This document shows positions 23,545-33,565 of a DNA stretch of 64,000 nucleotides, piece after piece. Below the pieces are notes generated by a model, which had not been told where the DNA came from, ran no database searches, and saw nothing but the letters and a program-made list of their open reading frames with translations. The stretch's first letter is position 1. Each line of letters begins with the position of its first letter. This DNA is from Cryptomeria japonica (taxonomy: Eukaryota; Streptophyta; Pinopsida; Cupressales; Cupressaceae): NCBI RefSeq assembly GCF_030272615.1, contig NC_081415.1, forward strand, positions 190,740,270-190,804,269. Reading direction: 5' to 3'. Both the position numbers and the translations under genes were made by a program.

Positions 23545-24380
23545 GTGGCACAAATAGATTAGGTTAGTCTCCACCTATCAAAGGGAGAAACACTACTGAT
23601 AGAATTGTATGTCGATGCACTATGGATAGAGGTTTGCAGCCAAATCGGATTAGATTGTATTGATGAGACCAAGAAGGAGGAGGGTTACTTTTAATAGAGA
23701 GTCGATAGAGGATGTAGAGTGCATTAATGGAAATCTTATTGCAGATTGTTTTGTGGCTCAAGATGATCAGAAGGAAAATATTAGATATTATGTGCAGATA
23801 AGAATTGCTAAGTATAGTAATCTAGACTTAGATGATCAACCTAAGATATGACAGAAGATCAAATCTATGATGGAAGTTGATCAACAAGAAGATAGATTTC
23901 TTTGATGCTCGAGAAGATTGCTCAGGGTGGTTGTCGGCCTATGTCTCTAGAGGTTCCCATTGCAACTACTCACATTTAATGCATCCAGAGTGATTGTGTG
24001 CAAGGTACAAGGACTGATGCTTTAGGACATATTGTAATCTCATGCAGCCAAATTGTGACATGTTTCTCATCTGGCCTATAGCTTGTTTTTCTCCCTTGTT
24101 GTTATAAAAGGGAATTCAGGGCCAGTGAGAAGGGGTTGGATTCTGAATGAAATTCTAGAGGTAGAGGATTCCATGTACAATTGAATATTAGGAGTAAGAT
24201 AGAGTTTTGTTTTTAGTCTGTACTCATTCTACCATTTCAAATAGTGTATAATCAGAATGCATTCAAATTTTCATGTTTTTATTGTATCTGTCTCCATCAT
24301 GTAATTCAGAGACCTATCAAATGGATAAGGTAATCTTATTATATTATAGACCAAAAATTAATTATAATCATTTCAGGTTA
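23545..24380 (+). other. right half of the GYP1 insertion locus
   Basis: It contains a frame open from 23660 to 23851 in continuation of the frame left of GYP1, then AT-rich sequence with a TTATAAAAGGG box near 24104 that could be a TATA box of an old LTR. I see no recognisable domain and no clear LTR end. Confidence 0.3.
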
Positions 24381-24419
24381 GTTGTTCATTTTTAAAACTT
24401 TAAATACTGACAAATTTTG

Positions 24420-25655
24420 CATACAAATTCTCTTTTTCTTTTTTTTTCTTTTCCCTATCACATCCTTTATATATCACTTGTCTATCTATACTTCTATAAA
24501 TATATTTTATCTATCACTTCCTTCTCTACTTATCTCACTCCTTTTCTCATCCCATCTAGACATTTCCCAAGTTATATCCATCTCTACATATATCTCCCTC
24601 TTTCTATTCTTATCTCTCCCTCTCCCACTCTATCCTTGCCACTCCTTATTTCTATATCTCTCTACTGATCTCTCTTCTCCCTATCTATCTCCCACATCTA
24701 CCCTATCTTGCCTATACCTATGTATTACTTATATCTATCACCTCCTTTCTCTCCCTATCTTGTCCCCTCTATCTCTATATCCTTATAGATCTATCTTCAT
24801 GTATATTTATATCTCATTATCTCTAAATCTCACTTATTCATTCCATCTCTCCCTCCATTTGTCTTACTCTCTTTATCACTTTCTATCCATATCTATCTCT
24901 ACCTCCATCTTCACATATCTATCTCTTTCCCTATAAATCTCTCTTTCTATATATCCCTCTATATTTATATATCTTCCTCTATACATGATTAATCTACCTC
25001 TCTCTCTCTCTCTCTCTTCCTCTATCACCCTCTTTATGTATCTCTCCCTTTCTCTACCTTTATCTCTTTATTTACTCCCTCTCTATATATCTATGGCTCT
25101 CTCCCTCCATCCTTCTCTATAGCCCCTATATATCTCTCTCTTTATATCCGACTCTTTCTCTCTCCCTCTCTATCTATCCCTATCTATAATCTCTATTTGT
25201 CTCTTTATCACTCTCTTGCACTATCTACATCTCTCTATCTATCGCTATTCATCTTCCTTTATATCTCTCTATCTCTTCCTTTTTGTGTCTCACTCTCTTT
25301 ACCCCTCTCTATCCATTTTTCTCTCTCTTGATAAAATTATCTTTGTCTTTACCTCTCTCTTTCTCTTTATCTATTCATCTCCCCCTTGCTTTATCTTCAA
25401 TTTTATCTCTATTTTCCTCTCTCATTTTCAATCTCTAGATATGTCTCCCTCTTTCTATCCATCCTTGTCTTTTAATATTTCTCCCTCTCTCTTCATAGTC
25501 CTTAATATCTATATATCTATTTATGTCTCTATTTATTTTCTAAGTATGTCTGTCTCTCCCTCTCTTTAGATCTTCATCTCTCTTCACCATCATATCCCTC
25601 CTTATTTGAATCTTTATCTTTATAAATCTCTCTCTCTCCCTCACTATATATTTAT
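24420..25655. repeat. pyrimidine-rich low-complexity tract
   Basis: About 1.2 kb made almost only of C and T with scattered A, rich in CTCTCT, TATCTC and TCCCTC. It continues to the right of GYP2 (33566-33660), showing that GYP2 inserted into it. Long open frames here are a result of missing purines and are not genes. Confidence 0.85.
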
Positions 25656-25660
25656 CTCTT

Positions 25661-26922
25661 TGTAAAGTGGAAAAATCGTACAGTAGTTGTTCTCCCCTCC
25701 CCAACTCCAAGGAGAGAGAAGGGAGAGTCACTAGGGTTGATGGTTTTCACTTAGGAGAGACCTTACATTCAAAAGAGGGGTTGAAACCCACAAGATCCAA
25801 TCCCACACAATGCAGGATTGGATTCTAAATGAGTTTCAAGGGTTAAGACATCAAGGATACCCTCTTTTGTAAAGAATGTAGATAGAATGATTGAACTAGG
25901 AATGTATGTAGAAGCAAGAAAGATTCGCTTGTAAATGGAGATAGGGATATGGGATGAAGCTACGGACCTGGAATTAGCAGTAAAATGTCGAGACAGTGCT
26001 GTTCTGCAAATTTGAGCGAAAGTTGATGGGACGATGGCGCCCGACGTGCACACGGTCCTCCGAAAAATCCACGAAATGAAGGGAGACCTGTTCGTCTCTG
26101 CACAAGGATTCCAGATCTTCAATTACAGCCACGTACCTGCAACCTACACACAGAAAAGAGAAGATGATTGGGGGGTTAGGGATTAGGGGTTTGCCTTTAG
26201 GTCAAACCCCGGTTTTGGAATTAACCAAGAAATGAGAATGCTGTAAATGTAAATGTTTGTAATGTAAACAAGTACTGATACCTTGTTGTAAGAATGTTTG
26301 TATTCTTACATGCAAAGGTGTAATGTATGTAGTATGTTGTATGTTGTAGGTGATCTCCTCTTCAATGGTTGAATCCTTGTCTTGAATGCAACACCTAGCC
26401 TTGAATGGAGACTTAGAATGCTCAATTGCTTGAAGGAATGCTTGAATGCTTGAATGTTTGAATGTTTGAATATCGCTTTCGCCTCTTGCTCTTGCTTATC
26501 TCCTTCCTCCCTTTCTAGGAGAGGAAAAGTAGTTTATATACTTGTCAATTAGGGTTGAGAGACTGATTTTCCCAACCTTAGGCCGACCTAGAAACAATAT
26601 TTTCCAATTTGCAAACTTCAAGACCCGATGCCCAAAAGGAGACCGGGCCCAAAATAGGGCTAGGGACCAGGGCGCTGGGCGCCATGGTCCTGGGGGACCA
26701 GGGTGCTGGGCGCCCTAGTCCTGAAGGACTAGGCGCTGGGCACCATGGTCCCACCTCCCGGGACAGCAGGGTGCAAGGAGGGATCAGGCCAAGGTGCAGA
26801 AAATGCAGTTTTTGGTGTTGTAAACAGGTTTCGAGGTCTCCATTCAGGTTCAACGTTGCGCCGCCATCGTGAAGACCCAAATGCAATCGAAATTGCAAGT
26901 GTCACAATTTTAGGACGTTACA
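25661..26922 (-). repeat. GYP2 3' LTR
   Basis: Read on the minus strand it runs TGTAACGTCC ... CTTTACA. It contains, on the plus strand, a hairpin-like array at 26664-26770 (three units with arms of the GGACCA/TGGTCC type around GCTGGG) and the GACGATGGCGCC module at 26028-26060. It has a minus-strand TATA box at 26533-26540 and T/C-rich ends. It differs from the 5' LTR at a few dozen positions, more than the GYP1 pair. Confidence 0.93.
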
Positions 26923-26940
26923 TTTAGCCCCCAATTTAGC
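26923..26940 (-). other. GYP2 polypurine tract
   Basis: On the minus strand this reads GCTAAATTGGGGGCTAAA directly before the 3' LTR. The last ten bases are identical to the GYP1 tract. Confidence 0.8.
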
Positions 26941-27675
26941 GGGAGTATAAGCGTACGCTCATACTTTCGGTAAAGTACAAGGAAACAACATTGAAAAACT
27001 TTCACCACGTCAAGGAGGCAAGATACACCAAGCCCCTAGTGGACTAAGGATCTTACGACTTTGATTGAAAAAGTAAAAGGGAAGATCACGAGGGAGAACC
27101 ATGACTATCAGTAGTAAGGTTCCCTCACTATGAGTCATGCAAGAAAGATATCAAAAATTTTCAAGGCAAAGCTAAATTTGTCAAGAAATTTTCAAGTATC
27201 TTGAAAAGATATGAACGAGATGTATGCCCCCCTACGTTAAAGCGATCACACACACCTCATCGGGGGTGATTGCTTTAAGGTAGTGATACATATAAGAAAT
27301 GAGAAAGGAAAGGAGCACGTTATCACAAGGATTTAGCCCCCAAGTCTGAGATAAGCCCAAGGATAATAGACACAAAACACAAATCACAAGGTGACTTCAC
27401 TTTCCTCGGGGTCAGTATGCTATATGATAATTCATGTATATCATATGTATGTATGCATAATTGTTCTTCATTCCCCAATCAAGGAAGGTCACCTAGAAGA
27501 AGGGAACACATGTGTCTTTTGAGTCAACATGAGAGAGACCAAAAGAGATCTCAATGCTTTGCATCGTCCTCAAGTAGACAACACTAAGGACAACAAATAG
27601 AAGAATGAGAATAACACATAGAAGAAGTAACAAAAGAGATCAAGAGAGGAGGAGAGAGTCTGCTATGCTAATGAA
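26941..27675. other. GYP2 3' untranslated region
   Basis: About 735 bases between the end of the second frame and the polypurine tract. No domain. The part nearest the tract resembles the equivalent segment of the old relic at 5516 and, more weakly, that of GYP1. Confidence 0.6.
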
Positions 27676-29661
27676 CTAGTCTAGCACGTCATCTACCCCC
27701 TGATCTTGCTGATCAATATTTTGGAAAGGTAGGAAACACGCTAGAAGAGAAACATCCAACACAACAGATGGAGCTATCACAAGATCCAAACAAGGGCTAT
27801 GTTCATGTTTCGAGCCACGTTGTTCTTGTCTAGGAGCTAGGATAAGTGCTTTAGAAAATTCGTTAGATAAATGGTTATCAACATCAACATATTCATATTC
27901 ACTATCAGAATGAATAGGAGTAACATTTTCATCATGAATAACATTTTCATCTATATCATCATCAAGATTTAGAAAAATAGGATCTTTAACTCGCACAGGA
28001 TCAAGGCCATCATGCATCTTATGTTTAGGAGATTTCGGCTCAATCTTTGGCTGAGGAGAAAATGGAATAATACTGGCTGAAGGTGTTTTTGGGGATTTGA
28101 AAGTTTGAGAAGCAGCTGCCTGAGCTCTAAGACGATGCTTTCGTCGATGTTCACGTGCAGAACGATTTCGTCTAGTCTTAGTAGGAAGTTGAGAAGATTG
28201 AGGAGGAGGAATGTTCTCATCCTTATCACTTGGGTGTTTAGGTTGTGGTCTCTTAGGTTGAACAATAGGAGAAGAGGAAGGTCTCTTCTCTCCATAAGAG
28301 GAAGGAGGAGGAACTGCTCCATATAAAGGAGGAATATTTGGTTTAGGAAGGAGACCAAGTCCATCATGACGAGGAGGTATAGGTCTACTTTTAGGAAGTT
28401 TATTAGATATAGGCATAGTCACATTCATAAGGATAGGTTGGGAATCTTCTTGAGGAAAGACATTAGTTTTATCTTTCAAAGGAAGAACTTCCTTCTCAAG
28501 AATGATAGGAATATCAAGTTTGGGTGTTCTAGGTTCGCTTAGAGATAGGATCATATCTTTTTTCCACTTTTGATAAGATTTGAAAAGATGATCACTTCGC
28601 GGTGGAAGAGATTGGAATTGTTTAGGCCAAAAATAATCAATAGGAACGCTAGAAGTTCTTTCAGCTGGTTTAAAGAGGCTATGATTGACAGTAACAACTT
28701 CACCATTATGGGGAAATTTCAAACACTTGTGAATAGGAGAAGCAATAGCTTTCATGGAAGATAGCCAAGGATAGCCTAGCTTCACATGAAATTGTTCGGA
28801 TGATGGAATAATAGCAAAGTCCACATCAAGGGATTTGTTATGGACCTCAATAGGTAATGTAATAGAACCAATTGCAGGAGAAGAAAATGCATCAAATAAT
28901 TTCACAACCACATTTGTTTCATCATAGATCACTTGATTCAATTGCAAAGTAAAAAGAAATTCTTCAGTAATGACATTAATCATACAAGAAGGATCAATAA
29001 GCACTCCACGGCAAGGTGTATTCTTGACTTTTGCAACTATATATAAAGGACCATCAGGTGCCCTGATAGTTTCACTGGAATGAAAGGTGATGGAAGGTTC
29101 TTTAGGGATTTTCTGCTGCTCTACAAAGTTAATCACATTCGGAGTCATAGACACAAGATCATTAGGTGAGACAGAGGAATCATTAGTATCAATCACATTA
29201 GAGGTATGAGACGGTAATGGATTAGTAAAAATCTGAAGATTTTGGTTAGGAGGAGCTACAGATGTGTTGCCTTTATCATTCACTCCAGAAACAGAGATAG
29301 TATTATTATCAATCAAATCTTGAATTTTACCCTTTAAAGCAAAACATTTTTCAGCATCATGCCCAAGATGACGATGAAATTGACAAAAAGATTTGTTATC
29401 AAAATAGGGCAAATTAATCTTTGCAGGATCTATTTGCTTTATAGGAGGGAGAGTAAGCACATTTTGTTCCAATAACTTATTCATAATACTATGCAATGAT
29501 TCATTCAAAGGAGTAAACTTTCTTTCTTTCTTGAAAAACTTAGAAATAGGAGGCACACCTGATGCTGCATTCACATTGTTGTTGATGATGTTTTCATTGA
29601 ATTTAATGGACTCTCGGTTTAAACTTCCCAAATGGTTGTTGACTACTATCACCCTTATCAC
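27676..29661 (-). CDS. GYP2 zinc-knuckle and degenerate protease protein with proline-rich, basic tail
   Basis: A frame of 661 codons, in the +1 frame relative to the gag frame that overlaps it by 59 bases. Near residue 87 lies a Tat-type CxxHx4Hx4C knuckle (CQFHRHLGHDAEKC). A retropepsin-like fold follows at about 205-330, with LIDPSCMINVI where D-S/T-G is expected and a LGYPWLSSM C-terminal motif. The proposed catalytic triplet is therefore degenerate. Then come a Pro/Ser-rich stretch with GLGLLPKP, a strongly basic patch (KTRRNRSAREHRRKHRLRAQ, about 500-520) that could be a nuclear localisation signal, and an acidic tail. It ends at a normal TAG without any RT. The native start is probably not its first ATG; the protein most likely continued from gag before a one-base frame change near 29610. 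Confidence 0.78.
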   Translation of the reverse strand: MIRVIVVNNHLGSLNRESIKFNENIINNNVNAASGVPPISKFFKKERKFTPLNESLHSIMNKLLEQNVLTLPPIKQIDPAKINLPYFDNKSFCQFHRHLGHDAEKCFALKGKIQDLIDNNTISVSGVNDKGNTSVAPPNQNLQIFTNPLPSHTSNVIDTNDSSVSPNDLVSMTPNVINFVEQQKIPKEPSITFHSSETIRAPDGPLYIVAKVKNTPCRGVLIDPSCMINVITEEFLFTLQLNQVIYDETNVVVKLFDAFSSPAIGSITLPIEVHNKSLDVDFAIIPSSEQFHVKLGYPWLSSMKAIASPIHKCLKFPHNGEVVTVNHSLFKPAERTSSVPIDYFWPKQFQSLPPRSDHLFKSYQKWKKDMILSLSEPRTPKLDIPIILEKEVLPLKDKTNVFPQEDSQPILMNVTMPISNKLPKSRPIPPRHDGLGLLPKPNIPPLYGAVPPPSSYGEKRPSSSPIVQPKRPQPKHPSDKDENIPPPQSSQLPTKTRRNRSAREHRRKHRLRAQAAASQTFKSPKTPSASIIPFSPQPKIEPKSPKHKMHDGLDPVRVKDPIFLNLDDDIDENVIHDENVTPIHSDSEYEYVDVDNHLSNEFSKALILAPRQEQRGSKHEHSPCLDLVIAPSVVLDVSLLACFLPFQNIDQQDQGVDDVLD

Positions 29662-31120
29662 TTGGAGCCATAGGATTTGCTTGTTCCATTTGACTCATAG
29701 TCAGTTGATAATTGTGAAGAGTTGCACACAACTGTTGGAAAGAAGTAAACTCAGAAAACAAAAGTTTTTCTCTAATATCTTTTTGTAAATTAGAAATAAA
29801 GATTCTTTGAATGTCATTGTCAGGTACTGGAAATGAAATTTGAGCATACAAATGCTTATATCTACCAATGAAATCAGTCACTTTTTCTTTAACACCTTGT
29901 TTACAATGCATTAAATCAATCAAAGTAACTTTAGGACTTATATTGTTTTGAAATTGTTGAATAAAAGCATTTGCAAGTTGTTCGAAAGAAGTAATAGAAT
30001 AAGAAGGCAACGAGCAATACCATTGTAGGGCTTTATCTCTTAATGTTCTAGTAAACAGTTTTGCAAGCAACCTTTGGTCATAAGCAAAATCAGTACATAT
30101 TGTTTGAAAGGTCTTAACATGTGTTAGAGGGTCACCCTTACCATTATAAAGCTCCAAATGCGGAATTTCAACATGTTTAGGGGGAATAGCTTGAACAATG
30201 TCAAGAGAAAGTGGGCTCGCAACATCGAATGTGGGCACACTAAACTTAGATTGATTCATAGAGGCATATTGTTGCTGTAAAGAAGAGACAGTTTGTGCAA
30301 GATTGTTAATGGTCACTTCAGTCAAAGAGTTCATATTAGACGTGTTAGATTGTGATGGAGGTATTATGTTGTTGAAAGAAGGTATTGATTGAGAGTAAGG
30401 TGATGGGACACTATGATAGTTAGTCATAGGAGATGATTGGAAAGGAGGAACACTACAAGGAGGAATGGAATGGTTAAATGAATTGCCCCCTTGTGTCATG
30501 TTCATTTGTGGAGATATAATAGGAACACTCATTGAAGGAATGAATGAAGAAGTTGGATTGAATGAAGGAAGAGGGTTGATTGAAGAAGAGGGATTGCCCC
30601 CATGACTAGTGATCATAGGAGGAATGTCTTGTATTGAAGTAGTCATTATGTTTGATGTAAAAGTAGGTATACTAGCAATACGAGTTGTCAAAGGAATAGA
30701 ATGATTAACTTGAGTAGGAGGTTGTGTATAACCTAAAGTTTTAGCACAACTCTTCATAGGCATCACATTTGAATCCACAATGTGTGCAATACCACACAAA
30801 ATATCAATTCCATTCTTATCACTTTGAACCATATGTTTTAGACCCTCAATTAATGAAAGAGCTTCACTATCAGGGTATTCTTGAGACATCCATTGTCGAA
30901 AATCATCAAATTGGTTATCCAATTTTGAAAGTTGTTCTACAGAAACCTCATGGAGAGTTTCTTCATCATTAAGAGGATTAGAGGAATTACCCATGTCCTC
31001 GTTAAAAAGGCCATTCAAATTAGGTTCCATCTCCTCAGTAATTAAACCTTGGAAAGACTTAATTCTAAGGCTTCGTCTAACAGGAATAGTGTAAGTAGGG
31101 CTTATTGTTGTAAAACTCAT
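29603..31120 (-). CDS. GYP2 gag
   Basis: 505 residues, starting at an ATG about 1.2 kb downstream of the 5' LTR. Residues 1-150 are variable. A stretch rich in Ser, Pro and Asn follows (about 150-290). The Retrotrans_gag capsid region lies at about 325-470 with the hallmark LRDKALQWYCSLPSYSITSF and then LANAFIQQF. The frame stops shortly after a basic PFGKFKPRVH segment, where the next frame (zinc knuckle, protease) takes over. This capsid protein would form the particle. GYP1 lacks any counterpart. Confidence 0.85.
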   Translation of the reverse strand: MSFTTISPTYTIPVRRSLRIKSFQGLITEEMEPNLNGLFNEDMGNSSNPLNDEETLHEVSVEQLSKLDNQFDDFRQWMSQEYPDSEALSLIEGLKHMVQSDKNGIDILCGIAHIVDSNVMPMKSCAKTLGYTQPPTQVNHSIPLTTRIASIPTFTSNIMTTSIQDIPPMITSHGGNPSSSINPLPSFNPTSSFIPSMSVPIISPQMNMTQGGNSFNHSIPPCSVPPFQSSPMTNYHSVPSPYSQSIPSFNNIIPPSQSNTSNMNSLTEVTINNLAQTVSSLQQQYASMNQSKFSVPTFDVASPLSLDIVQAIPPKHVEIPHLELYNGKGDPLTHVKTFQTICTDFAYDQRLLAKLFTRTLRDKALQWYCSLPSYSITSFEQLANAFIQQFQNNISPKVTLIDLMHCKQGVKEKVTDFIGRYKHLYAQISFPVPDNDIQRIFISNLQKDIREKLLFSEFTSFQQLCATLHNYQLTMSQMEQANPMAPSDKGDSSQQPFGKFKPRVH

Positions 31121-32283
31121 GCACTAAAGAGAGATAGAAGATTTTGAATTTTTAGAGGTAGCAAATTTCAATAAAATCAGCCAATCTCCTAGATTTAAGC
31201 TGTTAAATGCAATCAGGACAATCTCCCGAAATTTCAGAAAAAATGTCCGGGACCATGGCAAACGGAGTGCACACGGTCCTCGCAACTTTTTTCAAAATTT
31301 TCAGGGATGAAAGTTATGATGATTTTAAAGCTAATCTGAAAAAATTGAGTGATTTTACGATCTGTAGATAGGCCAAATTAAAGTTGCAATCTCAAATTTG
31401 AACCCTACCAAGATTGTTGAAAAATGTAAAATTTGAATTTTGAAAAAGAGAGGGAAACTGAAATTTTGAATTTTATGATTTTAGAGGGAATACTAAAAGC
31501 AATGTAGGCTTTGAAAATTAAAAATTGACTCAATTTCATGCAAAATTCAATTTTGAAAGTGGAAATCAAGGTTGTTGCAATTAAACACTTAATTTCAAAA
31601 GTCACAAACTGCAAAAATTTGAATAAAGCACTGAAATTTCGAATGAATGCCAACACACTTTTCAGATTTAGGACTGTAAGAAACACAATTTTGATATGAA
31701 TTTTAATTTCAACAATTTTTGAATGATTAGAAGCCTCAATCCAAGCAATCGCTAGACCAACTTTGACTTTAATTTTGAAATTGTTAAAATTGATAAAATC
31801 AGCCAAAATTCTGGATTTTAGCAGAAAAATACAGTAACATCTACCTCCCGAAATTTCGGAAAAAATGTTGGGGACGATGGCGCTTGGGGTGCACATGGTC
31901 CTCGCTACTTTTTTCCAAATTTTCAGGGATGAGAGATATTGTGATTTTGTTGCGGAATCCAAAGTTACAGCTGATTTGGAAGTGTTTTGATCAGTGAAAT
32001 TATCAGTCAAAGGTTGAATCAAGAAGGTTTTAAAAATTAGGGTTTTGACATTTAACCACTTAATTTTCATAATTAAAGCACAAATATGAATTGACAATTT
32101 GCAATAGAAGGGTAGATCTGAAACAAGCATTAACAATTAAACATTTCACAAGTTTAATTACTAAAAAGAAAATTTTAGGGTTTTTATGCAATTAGCCTCT
32201 AAAATTTGCAAAAGATCAAACATGGAAATGTAATTAAGGAAACAAAATTTTCAGATCTAACCATGAATAATCAGAATGAGGAT
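31121..32283 (-). other. GYP2 leader with a duplicated GC-rich module
   Basis: 1.16 kb of AT-rich untranslated leader without genes. Read on the plus strand, a segment around 31226-31320 (CTCCCGAAATTTC, GACCATGGCAAACGG, GTGCACACGGTCCTCGC, ACTTTTTTC) is repeated around 31848-31945. The same module is present in both GYP2 LTRs and both GYP1 LTRs. Confidence 0.65.
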
Positions 32284-32303
32284 GTTCACGTTGGGTTCAC
32301 CAA
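32284..32303 (-). other. GYP2 primer binding site, tRNA-Trp
   Basis: On the minus strand TGGTGAACCCAACGTGAAC begins a few bases after the 5' LTR. It is complementary to the tRNA-Trp 3' end with one or two mismatches and shares 16 of its first 19 bases with the GYP1 site. Confidence 0.8.
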
Positions 32304-32305
32304 AA

Positions 32306-33560
32306 TGTAAAGCGGAAAAATCGAACCCTAGTTGTTCTCCCCTCCCCAACTCCAAGGAGAGAGAAGGGAGAGTCACTAGGGTTGATGGTTTTCACTTAGG
32401 AGAGACTTTACATTCAAAAGAGGGGTTGAAACCCACAAGATCCAATCCCACACAATGCAGGATTGGATTCTAAATGAGTTTCAAGGGTTGAGACATCAAG
32501 GATACCCTCTTTTGTAAAGAATGTAGATAGAATGATTGAACTAGGAATGTATGTAGAAGCAAGAAAGATTCGCTTGTAAATGGAGATAGGGATATGGGAT
32601 GAAGCTACGGACCTGGAATTAGCAGTAAAATGTCGAGACGGTGTTGTTCTACAAATTTGAGCGAAAGTTGACGGGACGATGGCGCCCGACATGCACACGG
32701 TCCTTCAAAAAATCCACGAAACGAAGGGGGACCTGTTCGTCTCTGCACAAGGATTTCAGATCTTCAATTACAGCCGCGTACCTGCAACCTACACACAGAA
32801 AAGAGAAGATGATTGGGGGGTAAGGGATTAGGGGTTTGCCTTTAGGTCAAACCCCGGTTTTGGAATTAACCAAGAAATGAGAATGCTATAAATGTAAATG
32901 TTTGTAATTTAAACAAGTACTGATACCTTGTTGTAAGAATGTTTGTATTCTTACATACGAAGGTGTAATGTATGTAGTATGTTGTATGTTGTAGGTGATC
33001 TCCTCTTCAATGGTTGAATCCTTGTCTTGAATGCAACACCTAGCCTTGAATGGAGACTTAGAATGCTCAATTGCTAGAAGGAATGCTTGAATGCTTGAAT
33101 GTTTGAATATCACTTTCGCCTCTTGCTCTTGCTTATCTCCTTCCTCCCTTTCTAGGAGAGGAAAAGTAGTTTATATACTTGTCAATTAGGGTTGAGAGAC
33201 TGATTTTCCCGACCTTAGGCCAACCTAGAAACAATATTTTCCAATTTGCAAACTTCAAGACCCGATGCCCAAAAGGAGACCGGGCCCAAAATAGGGCCAG
33301 GGACCAGGGCGCTGGGCGCCATGGTCCTGGGGGACCAGGGCACTGGGCGCCCTAGTCCTGAAGGACCAGGGAGCTGGGCACCATGGTCCCACCTCCTGGG
33401 ACAGCAGGGTGCAAGGAGGGATCAGGCCAAGGTGTAGAAAATGCAGTTTTTGGTGTTGTAAATAGGTTTCGGGGTCTCCATTCAGGTTCAACGTTGCGCC
33501 GCCATCGTGAAGACCCAAATGCAGTCAAAATTGCAATTGTCACAATTTTAGGACGTTACA
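32306..33560 (-). repeat. GYP2 5' LTR
   Basis: 1,255 bp, transcribed leftwards. The GC-rich array (33296-33406) sits roughly 120-230 bases upstream of the TATA box on the minus strand, a position suited to an enhancer in U3. The GACGATGGCGCC module at 32673-32704 lies downstream of the probable start. Confidence 0.93.
33170..33177 (-). promoter_or_regulatory. GYP2 LTR TATA box
   Basis: TATATAAA on the minus strand, in context GACAAGTATATAAACTACTT. It is conserved in the 3' LTR at 26533-26540. It would start transcription near 33140, giving a U3 of about 420 bp. Confidence 0.6.
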
Positions 33561-33565
33561 CTCTT

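Larger units (their letters stand above)
25661..33560 (-). mobile_element. GYP2: complete pol-less gypsy element encoding gag and protease-like protein
   Basis: The element is 7,900 bp long, flanked by CTCTT at 25656-25660 and 33561-33565, a perfect 5-bp target duplication. On the minus strand the 5' LTR is 33560-32306, the internal part 32305-26923 and the 3' LTR 26922-25661. It has a tRNA-Trp primer site and a GGGGGCTAAA polypurine end like GYP1, and its LTR start TGTAACGTCCTAAAATTG resembles the GYP1 start. Coding capacity is one gag frame and one zinc-knuckle/protease frame; RT, RNase H and integrase are absent without trace of pol. It is non-autonomous and would need pol in trans. Confidence 0.92.

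Noticed and set aside
24382-25569. Open frames of up to 184 codons rich in Ser, Leu, Tyr and Ile
   Set aside because: They are caused by the pyrimidine-only composition, are low complexity and overlap in several frames.
26578-26898. Frames on both strands in the GYP2 LTRs, repeated near 33246-33543
   Set aside because: They are LTR sequence with hairpin array, no domain, and contradict the noncoding role of the region.
29600-29670. TTTAAAC heptamer at the GYP2 gag/protease overlap as a -1 frameshift site
   Set aside because: The heptamer is in the wrong phase for the gag frame (read TTT AAA C), and the downstream frame is +1 relative to gag, so a -1 slip here would not join them.
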